64,000 nucleotides of DNA, from NCBI GenBank assembly GCA_032622095.1, contig CP136065.1, forward strand, positions 58,401,949 through 58,465,948. The letters run 5' to 3'. Both the position numbers and the translations under genes were made by a program. Source of the stretch: Siphonodentalium dalli (lineage: Eukaryota > Mollusca > Scaphopoda > Gadilida > Siphonodentaliidae). This document shows positions 44,379-55,746 of the stretch, piece by piece (the first letter of the stretch is position 1; each line of letters starts with the position of its first letter). The notes below the pieces were generated by a model that was not told the DNA's origin, did no database searches, and saw only the letters and a program-made list of their open reading frames with translations.

Positions 44379-44796
44379 CCCTTTACCCAACAGAACGGCC
44401 CTGTGCCAATGCATTCTCTTATATATGCGAGTCGACCATAGGTCGCCTCGCATATATAAGAGAATGCATTGGCTTAACACATATTAAAAATGATAAAATT
44501 GTCAAAAAATGTAGAAAAATATTATAAAAATTGTTAAAAAATGTAAGAACAAATTATAAAATTGTTAAAGAATGTAAGGCCAATGCATTCTCTTATATAT
44601 GCGAGGCGACCTATGGTCGACTCGCATATATAATAGAATGCATTGGCACAGGGCATAACTGTAACCATCACAATGTGGTCAATGAACCGGTTCCAATGAT
44701 ATCCATATTTGTATGGTGTTATTGAGACAGACCGAAGATATTTTAGGCTGTTGAAGCTTTATTTGGGCGTTTTTGGCCGTTTTGTTGGGTAAAGGG
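44379..44796 (-). mobile_element. Family A MITE, 418 bp, TTAA-flanked
   Basis: TTAA at 44375-44378 and 44797-44800. Ends CCCTTTACCCAACAGAACGG and TGTTGGGTAAAGGG. Two inverted shared hairpins. The spacer is longer than in the 392-bp copies because of extra 'TGTTAAAAAATGTAAG'-like units. Confidence 0.88.
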
Positions 44797-45087
44797 TTAA
44801 GACCCAGACTCTCATCTCAGATCGTTGAGTGATTCGTGGGTCATTGATCAATCTCGTCATTGATTGTGCATCTTAGTCATTCTCTGAGTATCTGATTGAT
44901 TTGAAGTGTGAACATGTCTCCAAGAATCTGAACTTAGAATCAATACAAGAGTGGAATTATCTCAAAATTTAGAGATACTAGTATTACCCATTAAATTTTC
45001 TTCATTTTAGCTAGCATGGCAAAGGCTTATTTCACACTTTACTGAAACATAAACACTTCTTAGTGTAGCCCTTGCATTTTACCATAA

Positions 45088-45481
45088 GGTGACACCAATT
45101 TAATTTAGATGGTTTACGAGCCCATTGATTAATTTTTTACAGAAAACAAAGGGGGGGGGCCTGCAGAAAAATTCCAGGCACAGGGAGGGAGGGAGAGAGG
45201 TGGTTCAAGTGTGATGCAAATGTTTTCCAATCAACATATTTATCGAATATTAATTATGTTATGTAACATTAAGATATTGGTATTATATCACTTAGTTTTG
45301 TACTGTTTTATTTATGTTTATTCGCGAAAAATTTCAAGTGAATATTTAAAATTTGCATTCACCAGTGATCAAGTGGAATAACGGCCAATGCTTAAGATAT
45401 GTTTCGGGTTTTTTCCCCCCACCTGCATCAAGTGAATTTTTCCCTGATGTTCGTAAACCATCTAATAAAATTGTTGTGGCC
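45088..45481. mobile_element. Family L MITE, 394 bp, TAA target (PIF/Harbinger-like)
   Basis: Ends GGTGACACCAATTTAATTTA and 'AATAAAATTGTTGTGGCC' are imperfect inverted repeats. 'AGATGGTTTACGA' is inverted as 'TCGTAAACCATCT'. TAA flanks both sides (45085-45087 and 45482-45484). It shares the end GGYGACACCAATTT with 23563-23939, but its interior differs. Confidence 0.75.
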
Positions 45482-45489
45482 TAACCATG

Positions 45490-46140
45490 AAATATGATTA
45501 ATCCGAGATAATCTGCATTATACAAAAAATTGTATATCTCATCTTTAGTAATGCTATAGTGTGTCCCTACAAATTCCTTTTCTGTGCATAAAATATATTG
45601 ACAGTGTGAGGGTCAAAATTTGGAGGACGATTTTTATAAAAGTGGCCTGTATTCAGCCCCTGATGATATGGAAGAAATCCCTGCAAGGTTTCATTTGACC
45701 GAATTTCGTCAGATTTTCTTCTTAATCACTGATGAGTACACGACGAAATTCTGGAGATTGGGCGGGATACCAAATCTTGTTGTAATCCTATTTGTTGTGT
45801 TTATTAATCCCATCAGACATTATTCTCCCATCAACAAATTGCGCAATGAATCGTTATGGACAGTAGGTGTGCAGATTGTACCAATCATGTATGACATAAC
45901 AGCATTCCTGGTATTAATTTGACAATAATATGCACATAGCACATGTTGTATCTCATGTTTGTCTCATCTCCACGGCAGTAAATCATAATTTTACTGTTGC
46001 GATAGTGTGTACTGTACTGTTGCACTAATAGTTAGGTCATTTAGGGGATAAAATTACACTTTTGAGTTGGATATTCGATATGCCAAATCCCCGAAAGTCC
46101 AACTCAACAGTGTTTGTTTAATCCATCGTAATTTATTCAC
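45490..46140. other. Intron sequence with an unrecognised 100-codon frame
   Basis: A frame at 45620-45922 begins MEDDFYKSGLYSAPDDMEEI. It resembles nothing recognised and has no splice or promoter context. It could be chance or an old relic. Confidence 0.3.
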
Positions 46141-46152
46141 CAAACAATTTAA

Positions 46153-46237
46153 CCCTTTCATGATGGGAGCTGCGCTGGTTCAGCATTAAATATCCTGTGC
46201 CAGTACATTCTCTTATATATGCGAGGTTCCCATAGGG
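46153..46237 (+). mobile_element. Family B MITE fragment (left end)
   Basis: TTAA (46149-46152) then CCCTTTCATGATGGGAGC and the first hairpin as far as CCCATAGGG. It stops abruptly at the duplicated flank that starts at 46238. Confidence 0.75.
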
Positions 46238-46327
46238 AATCAATATTCATACCCTGTATCTCTAGCAAGTCATCGTGACCTGATTCACTGGGAAGGATCG
46301 CTAGTAATCCTGGATGATCATGGGTTT
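46238..46327 (+). repeat. Duplicated flank of a family B MITE (partner 42053-42140)
   Basis: Same blocks as 42053-42140. Its abrupt start inside another family B hairpin marks a recombination or insertion breakpoint. Confidence 0.8.
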
Positions 46328-46329
46328 AA

Positions 46330-46585
46330 CCCTTTTATGACAGGAGCTGCACTGGTGCAACATTAAAGATCCTGTGCCAGTGTATTCTCTTATATATGCA
46401 AGTCTCACATAGGGAGCCTCGCATATATAAATGAATGCACTGGCTTACAATGTCAAGTTAAATATTATTAGGCCAATGTATTCGCTTATATATGTGAGGC
46501 TCCCTATGGGAGACTCGCATATATAAGAGGATGCATTGACACAGGGTTTTCGCAAAACATTCAGGAAGCTCCAGTCATGGAAGGT
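46330..46585 (-). mobile_element. Family B MITE, TTAA-flanked
   Basis: TTAA at 46326-46329 and 46586-46589. Ends CCCTTTTATGACAGGAGC and 'CCAGTCATGGAAGGT'. Two inverted B-type hairpins. Confidence 0.84.
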
Positions 46586-46589
46586 TTAA

Positions 46590-47380
46590 AAGAAACTACA
46601 CAAAATTGTTTTTAAATTTCGGCAGAACATGTCATGAAGTGAGATCTCCTTCTCCGGTGCATCATATCTCTGGGTACGTTCCATGTGGTTACTCCGAACA
46701 GCACCTGCACAACTTCTTATTGATGGATGATGGCTGTGTCTATAGTAAACAATTTGTTGTTGCGTTTGAATGCTTGATTACTTGAATGTTATCTGCGTGA
46801 TGACGTATTTGACATGTGCTGTCAATCGCAACGTGCTCCATTCAAATTTGTTCATCTTATCAGCGGACAATGCTGGTGAATCGAAAACTAAATTTAACAG
46901 TTCTTAACCAGTCAGAATGCATGTTTTATTGACAAATATTCAACTTGAATTCCAATGTAAAATAACTGAGAAACCAAAGGTGCATCACCCGTTATTGCTG
47001 TATTTGCTAACATGACCCTGATAACCAGCTGGAAAATTTTACTCCTCATTATTCCATCTCAATTATTCTTCGAATTTGCTAAGATGTTCCTTGGGGAGTT
47101 TTCAATTCACTTGAGACAAAGTCTTGGAACCTACATGTACAGTCATTGCTTCTTATGCATCTATTTATTTTCTTTCCATGCTTTTATCCATTCTAAGTTC
47201 TTTACATTTGCTCATCTATTAAAATTTGTATAAAGGCCCACTTAATGTTCATACACATCTCCCCTATCCCACCACCCTCCTCCGATTATTTCTTTTCTGA
47301 GCCATAAATATACAGTTTTATTTATGAGCTGTGTCTTAAAATAGTGGCATTTCCCCAAAAATATTTGTTCACACCCGTTG
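46590..47380. other. Intron sequence without a recognisable gene
   Basis: AT-rich. A 73-codon hydrophobic frame at 47012-47233 has no recognised family. Confidence 0.5.
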
Positions 47381-47765
47381 TCATCAGGCACATATATTCA
47401 AAGGAATCCCAGCCATTGCTTACATATTGTTGCATACCACAAGTGGAATACAATCTAAGAACTACTTCGAGTTGACGTTGTTGCCAAGAGGGATGATGTA
47501 CATAATGTCTATGATCTGCGTCAAGTGGTACACCGATAATTACCAGTATTTCATCGGACTTAAATCAGTATAAAGGAAGTTATAGTATCAATGGTAGTCA
47601 GTCTTGGATTAAACTTATTCGACACAAGGGTGTGGAATAAATACCAAGCAACTTGCATCATAATCTAGAATCTTTTATTGAATGAGTTGCGGATATATTC
47701 CTGTGCCATCTGCAACTCATTCGATAAAAGATTCTCGATTTAGATGTGCATTTTGTTCTATCTAT
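47380..47765. mobile_element. Family H element, inverted relative to 23989-24430
   Basis: 'CACATATATTCAAAGGAATC', 'CCACAAGTGGAATAC' and 'GGGTGTGGAATAAATA' appear in inverted order relative to the first copy. The stem 'GAATGAGTTGCGG' / 'CAACTCATTCGATAAAAG' lies at 47680-47735. Confidence 0.6.
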
Positions 47766-47770
47766 AGATA

Positions 47771-47985
47771 CAGTAATGCTCTAAATAATCGACTCCTTAA
47801 CCACAGCACAATTATGGGTAACTTTTCAGGATTTAGTCGGAAATATGGCTTGTTGCCATTCATCGGAAAGCTCTCACTGAGAGCTTTCTGATGAATGACA
47901 ACAAGCTATATTTCCGACTAAATCCTGAAAAGTTACCCATAATTCTGCTGTGGTTAAGGAGTCGATTATTTAGGGCACTCTTGTA
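47771..47985. mobile_element. Family E foldback MITE
   Basis: TA (47769-47770) then CAGTAATGCTC; the right end TAGGGCACTCTTG is altered and followed by TA. Arms meet near 47878. Confidence 0.84.
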
Positions 47986-47989
47986 CTAT

Positions 47990-49140
47990 GTGGACTTGAT
48001 GTGCCCACTATTTATATAAAAAGCAATAATTATTCACTTTGGTCTTGAACATGGCCCACTTTCTTAACAATGAATTCTTTGAGCATAGAACAATAAGAAT
48101 AAGGAGCATCCCTTGTTAGTCTTTACCTGATATGGTAACAGTAAAGAGCGTTTATCTCTCTTCTGTGCAGAAAGGTGATAGTAAGTATCAGTTGATGAAG
48201 AATTTTATGACTGTTTGATTTTACTGACCCATAAGCAATAAATTACTAGCTCTATCTTGAGCCCTGATAATTAAGTTGGGCTCTAATCATCAGTTTGTTT
48301 CTCTTGTTCCATATTAGAACAATGAGATAGAAAAACTGACAGATTTATACATCTGTCGTAACATCTTTTCCTGAACAAGAAGACTGGGCAAATATTTGGT
48401 GTGGATGGGCCATCCGACACTATGATACAAATTTGTTTAAATGGTGCCAGTGGACAATGTCTCCAAATGATTGCAGTGAAACTGCTTAAATTTTAGTTTT
48501 CTTTGAAACCACCAAACCATCTTTTTTTTTATATAGAGGTCCCTTCGGTGATTGGCATTCAGATTATCTGAAACGGGTTGGCTGGTCAAAAATGGTGGAC
48601 ACATATCTCTTTCACAGAGTTTTTCCCTTTCACTGAAACTTCTAAAAAAACGTCCACACTAGATAGATAAACATTTCCAGAAAAGTTTAGTGTAATTATA
48701 AATGATCAATGCCATTTTGATGCATCCTGTATAGAAATGTCAGATGCGGAACTACTGTGAAATTATATATGGGTTCATTAATAATCACATATATAGCTTG
48801 CTTCTGTAAATCTTCGCCTCCGTCATTGCCGCACTTTTGCCGCAGTTTGTCGTGAAATATTTACGACACTAATTTGTGAGGATGATTGCCATGAGGTAAT
48901 TGTGAAGGATAATCATTCGATTACCGGACTGTTCTATTTATGCCTCCCTGATTAATTTTTCATACGTATCGGTCTTCTGCTACTTATTTATTCTGTCCGA
49001 GCGATTAGTAATTAACAGATTTCCGTTTGTTCTCAGATTGCTCTGACAAAATAATTGGCATTTGACGGAAAGAATTCTTGCGTAATATTATGTATGACAT
49101 CTTCTAAATCTGTACGGCATAGCTTCTGTAATTTGTCTAG
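47990..49140. other. Intron sequence without a recognisable gene
   Basis: AT-rich. No gene, RNA or repeat boundaries recognised. Confidence 0.5.
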
Positions 49141-49150
49141 TCGGTATATA

Positions 49151-49305
49151 CAGTAATGCTCTAAGTAATCGACTTCTTAACCACAGCAGAATTATGGGTA
49201 ACTTTTCAGGATTTAGTCGGAAACAAGCCATATTTCCGACTAAATCCTGAAAAGTTACCCATAATTCTGCTGTGGTTAAGAAGTCGATTACTTAGAGCAT
49301 TACTG
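49151..49305. mobile_element. Family E, shortened foldback (155 bp)
   Basis: TA|CAGTAATGCTC..GAGCATTACTG|TA (TA at 49149-49150 and 49306-49307). The centre is deleted: 'GGATTTAGTCGGAAA' runs directly into 'CAAGCCATATTTCC'. Ends remain perfect. Confidence 0.88.
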
Positions 49306-49904
49306 TATATTATAAGTTCGCATGTTCTGTACACATTGATTGATAAACCTGATACCATCCCATGTGTGCAACCTTTACTCTTTTTTCGCCAGGTGATTTG
49401 TTGATTTGAGAAGAATGAGCAGTGTTTGTCTGGCTGTTTGTTTACTTATTTTCCTACGAAAATACCCCATCACCATATTTAACTCATTTCTTGTCACCAT
49501 TAATCGATAGAATGTGGAAAATCAGTCAAAATAAACAGGTTGTGGAAACAATTAAATACCACTATAATTCTCTGATGTTTGGATTGAAATATACAGTTTT
49601 TTTGGGGGAAACATGATGCTACATATGAGAGTAATACATTTTGCTATTAAACTGGTTTTTAGAAAGTTGAATGTGATATTTTTAAACAAGTAATGTGACT
49701 TTTATTATCAGTTTAATGGGATTGGGAATATTTTTCATTTGCAGTTTTCATTACTTTATAAACATTTATTTCCATTGTGGTACCATCACACACTACCATT
49801 ACATGCTGTACTTTTTCTAGTTTAAAAAAAAAACTGGTAGCAAAAATGTATGACTGGCACAACTAGAAATGGTTATGACTACTGCAGGGGCTTGTCGTTA
49901 TTAA

Positions 49905-50228
49905 AGGTACACAATCTGATTCGATGGTCACCAGATTCCAACAACAACAGCATTTCTTGATATGCCGCTTCAGTTATCAGAATCGGTTAATTGCCCAAAA
50001 AGTGTTATATATCAACATTTTGTTGGTATCGAGAGTATATGTCGGTCGGCATTCGTCGATTATTTTGCAAGGCAGCCAAATATTCCAGGTGGTGAAAAAT
50101 AACAGATTTTAAAATCTATATCTGATAACTGTGAGCGTTGATGGGTGGGTTCCTTGACTCGAAATATATTTTACCCCCCGAAGCCAAATAAATAATAATT
50201 TAGGAGTATTAATTCAGATTATGCATCT
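49905..50228. mobile_element. Family K element, 324 bp, TTAA-flanked
   Basis: TTAA at 49901-49904 and 50229-50232. Ends AGGTACACAATCTGATT and 'AATTCAGATTATGCATCT' are imperfect inverted repeats. 'TATCAACATTTTGTT' and 'TTTTACCCCCCGAAG' are shared with 54935-55403. No coding frame. Confidence 0.75.
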
Positions 50229-50407
50229 TTAAAGACAATTGGTAAATATATATTTAAAAATCAAAATTAAAAATGTGCATGCCACTTTAACAAATGCATG
50301 GCTATTGACAAATTGCTTCACAAGGTAGATTACACATTCGAGTACATCCTCACTTTAACAGCCATAATAGCTATATTTTACAAATCTGGTACACAATTCT
50401 AGGTTAA

Positions 50408-50659
50408 CCCTTTTATAATGGGAGCCGTGCTGGTGCAGCATTACATAACCTGTGCCAGTGCATTCTCTTATATATGCGAGTCTCCCATGGGGAGCCTCAC
50501 ATATATAAGAATACACTGGCTTACAAGGTCAATGCAAATATTGTTAGGCCAAGTATTCTCTTATATATGCGAGGCTCCATATGGGAGACTCGAATATATA
50601 GGAGAATGCTAGGCACTGGGTTTTCGCAAACATTTCAGGAAGCTCAAATCAAGGAAGCA
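50408..50659 (-). mobile_element. Family B MITE, TTAA-flanked
   Basis: TTAA at 50404-50407 and 50660-50663. Ends CCCTTTTATAATGGGAGCC and 'AATCAAGGAAGCA' (diverged). Two hairpins, somewhat decayed. Confidence 0.8.
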
Positions 50660-51047
50660 TTAAACTGTTCGAAAACTCATAACACAGAAGATAAACAAAA
50701 TATGCATCCAGAGCACAGACTAGGGGGTCACAGGCTTTAATACTGGAGAAAACACACTGTGAATTATGGCCATCGGAAATGAGGACTTTTCAAATTTGTA
50801 ATGTCTCTTGTGAAGTTATGTCAATAGCGATGTGTTTGTTTAAGTTGCGCCCTTGTTTTTTAATTTTATTTTTATTTTTATTTTTTTTAAATACAAGCCC
50901 CTGTGTAAAACAATCCCAACTTTACATATAGGCTAGGCTCCCTCCTAAACTTGTCTAATCCTCCCATTTATTAACTAGGTATGGTATATTGTTACTACTT
51001 GCACTTTATTTCACAACATACTGCCATATAGATACAATAGACAGATA

Positions 51048-51244
51048 CAGTAATGCCCTAAATAATTGACTCCTTAACCACAGCAGAATTATGGGTAACT
51101 TTTCAGAATTTAGTTGGAAATATGGCTTGTTGCCATTCATTGGAAAGCTGTGAGAGCTTTCCAATGAATGGCAACAAGCCATATTTCCAACTAAATCCTG
51201 AAAAGTTACCCATAATTCTGCTGTGGTTAAGGAGTCGATTACTG
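51048..51244. mobile_element. Family E foldback MITE
   Basis: TA (51046-51047) then CAGTAATGCCC; the right end has lost part of the tip (GTCGATTACTG, then TA at 51245-51246). Arms meet near 51150. Confidence 0.86.
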
Positions 51245-51249
51245 TACTT

Positions 51250-52015
51250 TATAAAAAAATCATAGTTTTTCTTCTCTTGAAAGTGGTTTTTAACCCTAAT
51301 TTTATGTTTGATTACACAAATAGGTTCCAAATCGTATATGGATCATTGCCATTATGTGTGTGTTGCATGTGAAAGTTCTGTAAACATTGCTGGCATTCAG
51401 ACAATTTACTTCACCTGTCTCCACCTTGATTTAGTATACCTGTGTTATTATGTTGTAGGTCGTTCTTTTCACATTTCTTGTTATCAGCGATCCTTGGCTC
51501 ACTATTAACTCACTGATGCCCCGTGTTCAGCTAGATAACTCAGCTATGTTGTTTTTTCTAGGTTTTTGGATCCATTCTTTAGTCGTGAGTCACTGCAAGT
51601 GACCCATTACATGTTCCACCAAATTTAATCTATGGCATTTATTAGCTGAACCGATAGACATGTTATAGGGAAAACAATCTATATTAGAGACCAAAATAAC
51701 ATCTCTCACCTGACACATATACAATTGCCAGAGAAGTCTTGGTATCACAAATATTTTGGCAAATAATACAATGAATTGGGACAGTAAGTGTGGCTGGCAG
51801 GCCAGGGTTCATACTGGCTATTTATTTTTTTACCATTTCTGAATTTTTTGGTCATATTTCAGAAAATTTGGCTAACTTGAAAAAACTAAATATCGGATCA
51901 TCGAGAAAACTGAAACTAAGAAAAAAATATGACACTCACACAAAAATAACTGATAAATTTTGAATTGGACAAAGTGATGATGGAAATTGCACGAATGAAG
52001 ACTGCAAAAACTGAA
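51250..52015. other. Intron sequence without a recognisable gene
   Basis: 'ATCGAGAAAACTGAAAC' near 51899 resembles 'ATTGAGAAAACCAAATC' near 8756, so some of this is dispersed repeat. No gene recognised. Confidence 0.4.
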
Positions 52016-52018
52016 ATA

Positions 52019-52213
52019 CAGTAATGCCCTAATTAATCGACTCCCTAACCACAGCAGAATTGTGGGTAACTTTTCAGGATTTAGTCGGAAATATGGCTTG
52101 TTGCCATTCATCGGAAAGCTCTCGGGGAGAGCTTTCCGATGAATGGCAACAAGCCATATTTTACCCATAATTCTTCTGTGGTTAAGGAGTCGATTACTAA
52201 TAGGGCATTACTG
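52019..52213. mobile_element. Family E foldback MITE
   Basis: TA (52017-52018) then CAGTAATGCCC; right end AGGGCATTACTG then TA (52214-52215). The right arm lacks a segment of about 24 bp ('CAAGCCATATT' runs straight into 'TTACCCATAATTC'). Confidence 0.87.
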
Positions 52214-52314
52214 TAGGTCAAGCCGGCAATGTGTATCAACATAAACGGGCACTGATTCATCTACATTGTCTTTTTGTGAAACCACAAAACAGTAAAATAT
52301 CGTCACTTGATTAA

Positions 52315-52526
52315 CCCTTCCTTGACTGGAGCTTCCTTTCTATTATATATGTTGAGTCACCCATAGGGCACCTCACATATATAAGAGAATGCATTGGCCT
52401 AACAATATTTACCTTGACCTTGTGAGCCAGTGCATTCTCTTATATATGGAAGACTCACATATATAAGAGAATGCACTGGCACAGGATCTTTAATGTTGCA
52501 CCAGCGCAGCTCCCATCATGAAAGGG
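52315..52526. mobile_element. Family B MITE, TTAA-flanked
   Basis: TTAA at 52311-52314 and 52527-52530. Ends CCCTTCCTTGACTGGAGC and CATCATGAAAGGG. Two hairpins, each partly truncated. Confidence 0.8.
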
Positions 52527-52602
52527 TTAAGAAAATATCTGTTATAGCAGCTAATCATCATTGTTTTGATAAGTAAGCATGTGTGACTTTTTATACCTTT
52601 TA

Positions 52603-53290
52603 AAGCTGCCTACACATGGAAGCAGCGTGGCCCGGTGTGGTTATCTAGCGTATAAACTTTTTGTCTTCGCCGGGATAGTGTGTCGCTTTCACATGGCAGC
52701 GGCAGAATAATTATAAACGCCCGAAGTATTGTGTTTCATAACATGATTTTAGAATGGAGGCAGTGTCTGATGACACACTTGTTATAATAGCACTGGCATA
52801 TTTGTATCGAAAACGGAAAAAGAAGAGAAATAGAAGGTTTTGGGTACACCCAATTAATAAGAAGAGATATTTACATGGTGTATTTAATCATTTATACCGT
52901 GAACTCTATTCAGATGAGGACAAATTTATACAATACTTTAGAACGTCATGGGATCAATTCGCACGGATACTTTTCTTCATCGAAGATGATATAAAGAAAG
53001 AATACAGGATGCGGAAGCCAATCACCCCACAACAAGGGATTTCCCTTAAATTTGAGGTAGTACTACATGACCCGATGAATATGTGTGGAATGCTTTGATC
53101 TGACAGTGATTCGTCGCGCGATCGCTCTGCAAAATGGCTCACGGTTCCATTGAAAATAATCGCGCCGCTCATTAAAAATGTCGCCGCGCGTCGATTGGCC
53201 GCGCCGCGCCAATGTGTAAGGTCCCGTGCTTCATGACTGCACAAACTCGATCATCCGGCCGTGCCGTGCCGCGCCCATGTGTAAGCGGCT
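52603..53290 (+). mobile_element. PIF/Harbinger element, internally deleted
   Basis: Left end AAGCTGCCTACACATGG and right end CCATGTGTAAGCGGCT are inverted repeats, within TTA-rich flanks (TTA at 52600-52602 and 53291-53293). Inside is the N-terminal part of a Harbinger transposase (52754-53098). The GC-rich right side contains several CGCGCCGC motifs. The catalytic DDE region is missing, so the element is non-autonomous. Confidence 0.8.
52754..53098 (+). CDS. Truncated PIF/Harbinger transposase (N-terminus)
   Basis: 114 codons from ATG. After a short acidic start there is a basic stretch (RKRKKKRNRRFWVHPINKK, about residues 20-38), then LYRELYSDEDKFIQYFRTS and a 'RxPITPQQGISLKF' segment near residues 85-100. 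'FWVHPI..R....F..L..EL..D...F..YFR.S...F..IL' is the N-terminal signature of HARBI1-like Harbinger transposases. Full proteins are about 350-450 residues with a DDE nuclease domain. Here the frame ends after EVVLHDPMNMCGML, so the catalytic part is gone. No function is expected unless the fragment binds DNA. Confidence 0.78.
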   Translation: MEAVSDDTLVIIALAYLYRKRKKKRNRRFWVHPINKKRYLHGVFNHLYRELYSDEDKFIQYFRTSWDQFARILFFIEDDIKKEYRMRKPITPQQGISLKFEVVLHDPMNMCGML

Positions 53291-53299
53291 TTATTCATA

Positions 53300-54015
53300 C
53301 ACTGACGTGCAACTGCTGATTACCTGTTAACGAATTGAGGGTCTCATGGAGATCTGATGATAATTTGAGAGGTGATTGCTGACTAAAGGCAAAAAATAGG
53401 ACATTGGCCACCAACAGCATGAACCCAGTCTGGAGTAAACTACATACCCACATATAAAATAGTGTATCTGATGACCTTTCTTAGAGTTTTCATTTCCCAA
53501 CCATGGGATTCCACTTCAGTAGCGCCAATCAGAACTCACTATTAGTAGCACCAAGATAAAGGTGTTCAATCAAACGAATAACGAAGTTCGATGTGATGTA
53601 ATTCGGGGGAACACCGCAAGCTTTCAGAGAAATGAAAAGTTGACGGGAATACGATAGACTCAGTAACCATATGAATCTGAGTATGTTTACAAAGACTGGC
53701 GTGAACCCTGGTGGCTTGTCTTGAAAAAGATTATTACAGGACATAATGGATACCATGTTGGTTTGTTGAAGAGTTGCAGTCATTACCATTCCAATGCCAT
53801 TTAACAAAAATTCCTTGTTGATTATCATTGCCTGCTCAATAAATTATCTATTCAGAATGACAGGTATATTTCTGTATATTTCCGTTCTTTTATTTTATTG
53901 AGTTAACAAAAATATTTATGTGATACATAGACTGAACACAACATCAGTCGGTCAAAAGCTCTTCAGAGCTTGAGTTTGTACAATGTTTTTTATCTCCGAC
54001 TTTAAAATAAAATTG
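53300..54015. other. Intron sequence related to 8820-9050 and to 30985-31200
   Basis: 'TGGAGATCTGATGATA' (about 53348) resembles 'TGAGATCTGGTGATA' at 8880. 'CCAATCAGAACTCACTATTA' (53525-53544) and 'GATAGACTCAGTAACCAT' relate to 31016-31160. Dispersed repeats of unknown class. No gene. Confidence 0.5.
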
Positions 54016-54019
54016 GTCT

Positions 54020-54215
54020 AACTTGTCTTAACACGCATCATATTCGAGAATCTTCGAATGAGTTGTAGACCAATTGAGGACATATTTCACAAGAGCAGAT
54101 CTCGAGAGAAATGTAACTATCCACCATTCGCAAAGAGTTTGATTAAAAATTTGAGATTATGATGCAACTTCATGCAAACTGGTTTCTGTATTTATTCCAT
54201 ATACTTGTGTCGGTT
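54020..54215. mobile_element. Family H hairpin, diverged
   Basis: 'ATCTTCGAATGAGTTG' and 'GATTATGATGCAACTTCATG' correspond to the family H stem. The outer parts are not recognisable. Confidence 0.55.
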
Positions 54216-54270
54216 TTGTAACTTGACTGTGGCTTCCATTGATACCATATCTAACATTTTCATTTTCTAA

Positions 54271-54516
54271 CCCTTTCTATACTAAATACTCATTGACGAG
54301 TAGTTCCCATAGGAAATGTTCAGATAATAAGTTCAACCAATGTTTGTTGAACTTATTATTTGAAAATTTCCCTCCTGCGAATATGAATCATTCTGCACTT
54401 GTATTATTATTTTTTTGTCTGCTTTTATTACTACGAATACCCCTCCAATGAATAATAGTCTGTTCCAATGGATACCTTTATAACTGAATGGGAGAATCCA
54501 TTTAGTATAGAAAGGG
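54271..54516 (+). mobile_element. Family D MITE, complete
   Basis: CTAA (54267-54270, decayed) and TTAA (54517-54520). Ends CCCTTTCTATACTAAATAC and 'CATTTAGTATAGAAAGGG'. D core 'AATGTTCAGATAATAAG' with inverted partner at about 54315-54370. Best complete reference copy of family D here. Confidence 0.86.
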
Positions 54517-54519
54517 TTA

Positions 54520-54930
54520 AGCTTGATGAAAAACCAGTAGTTTTGGGTGCATCAGCGGAAGTGGGTCATTTACCCAGTGAGAGGGTCAAGAATCATATAA
54601 TTCCTGGTTGGATGAATGAATGGTAACCAGACATACCTTGCCAATTATCTTCTACCAGCTCCAATTATTTACCTGGCCCGCGATTATTACCTGGTTCACG
54701 ATTATTACCTGTTCGGTGTCATGTTTCATATGCTGGCCACTGATCTAAAAACCAAATTACTTCCATATTACCCACAGCATCCTCTGATTGTTCCACCTGG
54801 TATAATGTATTGTAGTCATCCGTATCATTGTCGGGTGCATTATCACCCCAGGTTAATAAAGTCGTCCTACTAATTTACTGTGATGCTTGTGGTTCCTGCT
54901 GAATTGCTATGTTGGGGCAAAATGATATTG
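54520..54930. other. Intron sequence without a recognisable gene
   Basis: 'CACGATTATTACCTG' follows the close variant 'CGCGATTATTACCTG' at about 54680-54711. An 85-codon frame at 54616-54873 has no known domain. Confidence 0.45.
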
Positions 54931-54934
54931 TTAA

Positions 54935-55403
54935 AGGTACTCAATATGATCAGATGGTACCCATATCATCAAGATACAACAACAACAACAACATTTCTTC
55001 AAAATATGCTGATGTTATCAGAATCAAGTTATTGCAACAAAATAATGCTAACCACTGTCAACTATGCTATCAAATTTCCCAAATCTTGTTATTTATCAAC
55101 ATTTTGTTCAACAAAATAGGGCAGTATTATCACTTTAATAACTATCACAAAATTTTGCCTTATTACCACTTGATTTTAGAGTTATCCATCTTCATCCGCA
55201 ATTTTGTCCGAGACCATCCGCTTGACCACATGTTTCTGGGCCCCATATAATTGCACATCTCGAGAAATAACAAACTTCAAAAATCGATATCTGATCACTC
55301 TTGAGCTTTGATGGGTGGTTTCCTCAACTTGATATCAAATTTTTTTTACCCCCCGAAGTAAAAAAAACGGTAATATATGAGCGTTAATTTGGATAATGCA
55401 TCT
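54935..55403. mobile_element. Family K element, 469 bp, TTAA-flanked
   Basis: TTAA at 54931-54934 and 55404-55407. Ends AGGTACTCAATATGATC and 'GGATAATGCATCT'. Shared blocks 'ACAACAACAACATTTCTT', 'TATCAACATTTTGTT' and 'TTTACCCCCCGAAG' with 49905-50228, but longer in the middle. Confidence 0.72.
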
Positions 55404-55746
55404 TTAAGAAATTATACTCTTATTTTTTCTAAAGTTGTCATTTTAACGGCCTTCGGCTAATCTGAACGAATGGAGGTAAACCCATAAGGTGTATTACACA
55501 TTCAAAAACATAATATTATAAAATAGTTTAATATTGGCACTTTTGGTTGTTTCAAACCGACCATACCTCAAGATGGCTATTCCTGTCATATTTCCAAACA
55601 CCAGAGCAGCAATGATTAACAATTTCTTTAAACATATAAAAGTTGGTGGATGTTTCATATAGCCACTGGCTTTTTCTTAAATCGCTCGGATTAGCCAAAC
55701 ACCACACAAATAATAAATTTAGAAAAATAGCAATACTCTTTCTTAA

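Noticed and set aside
45620-45922. Host gene encoding a 100-residue protein
   Set aside because: No homology recognised, no splice signals or promoter context, and it lies deep inside a RAP1GDS1 intron on the same strand.
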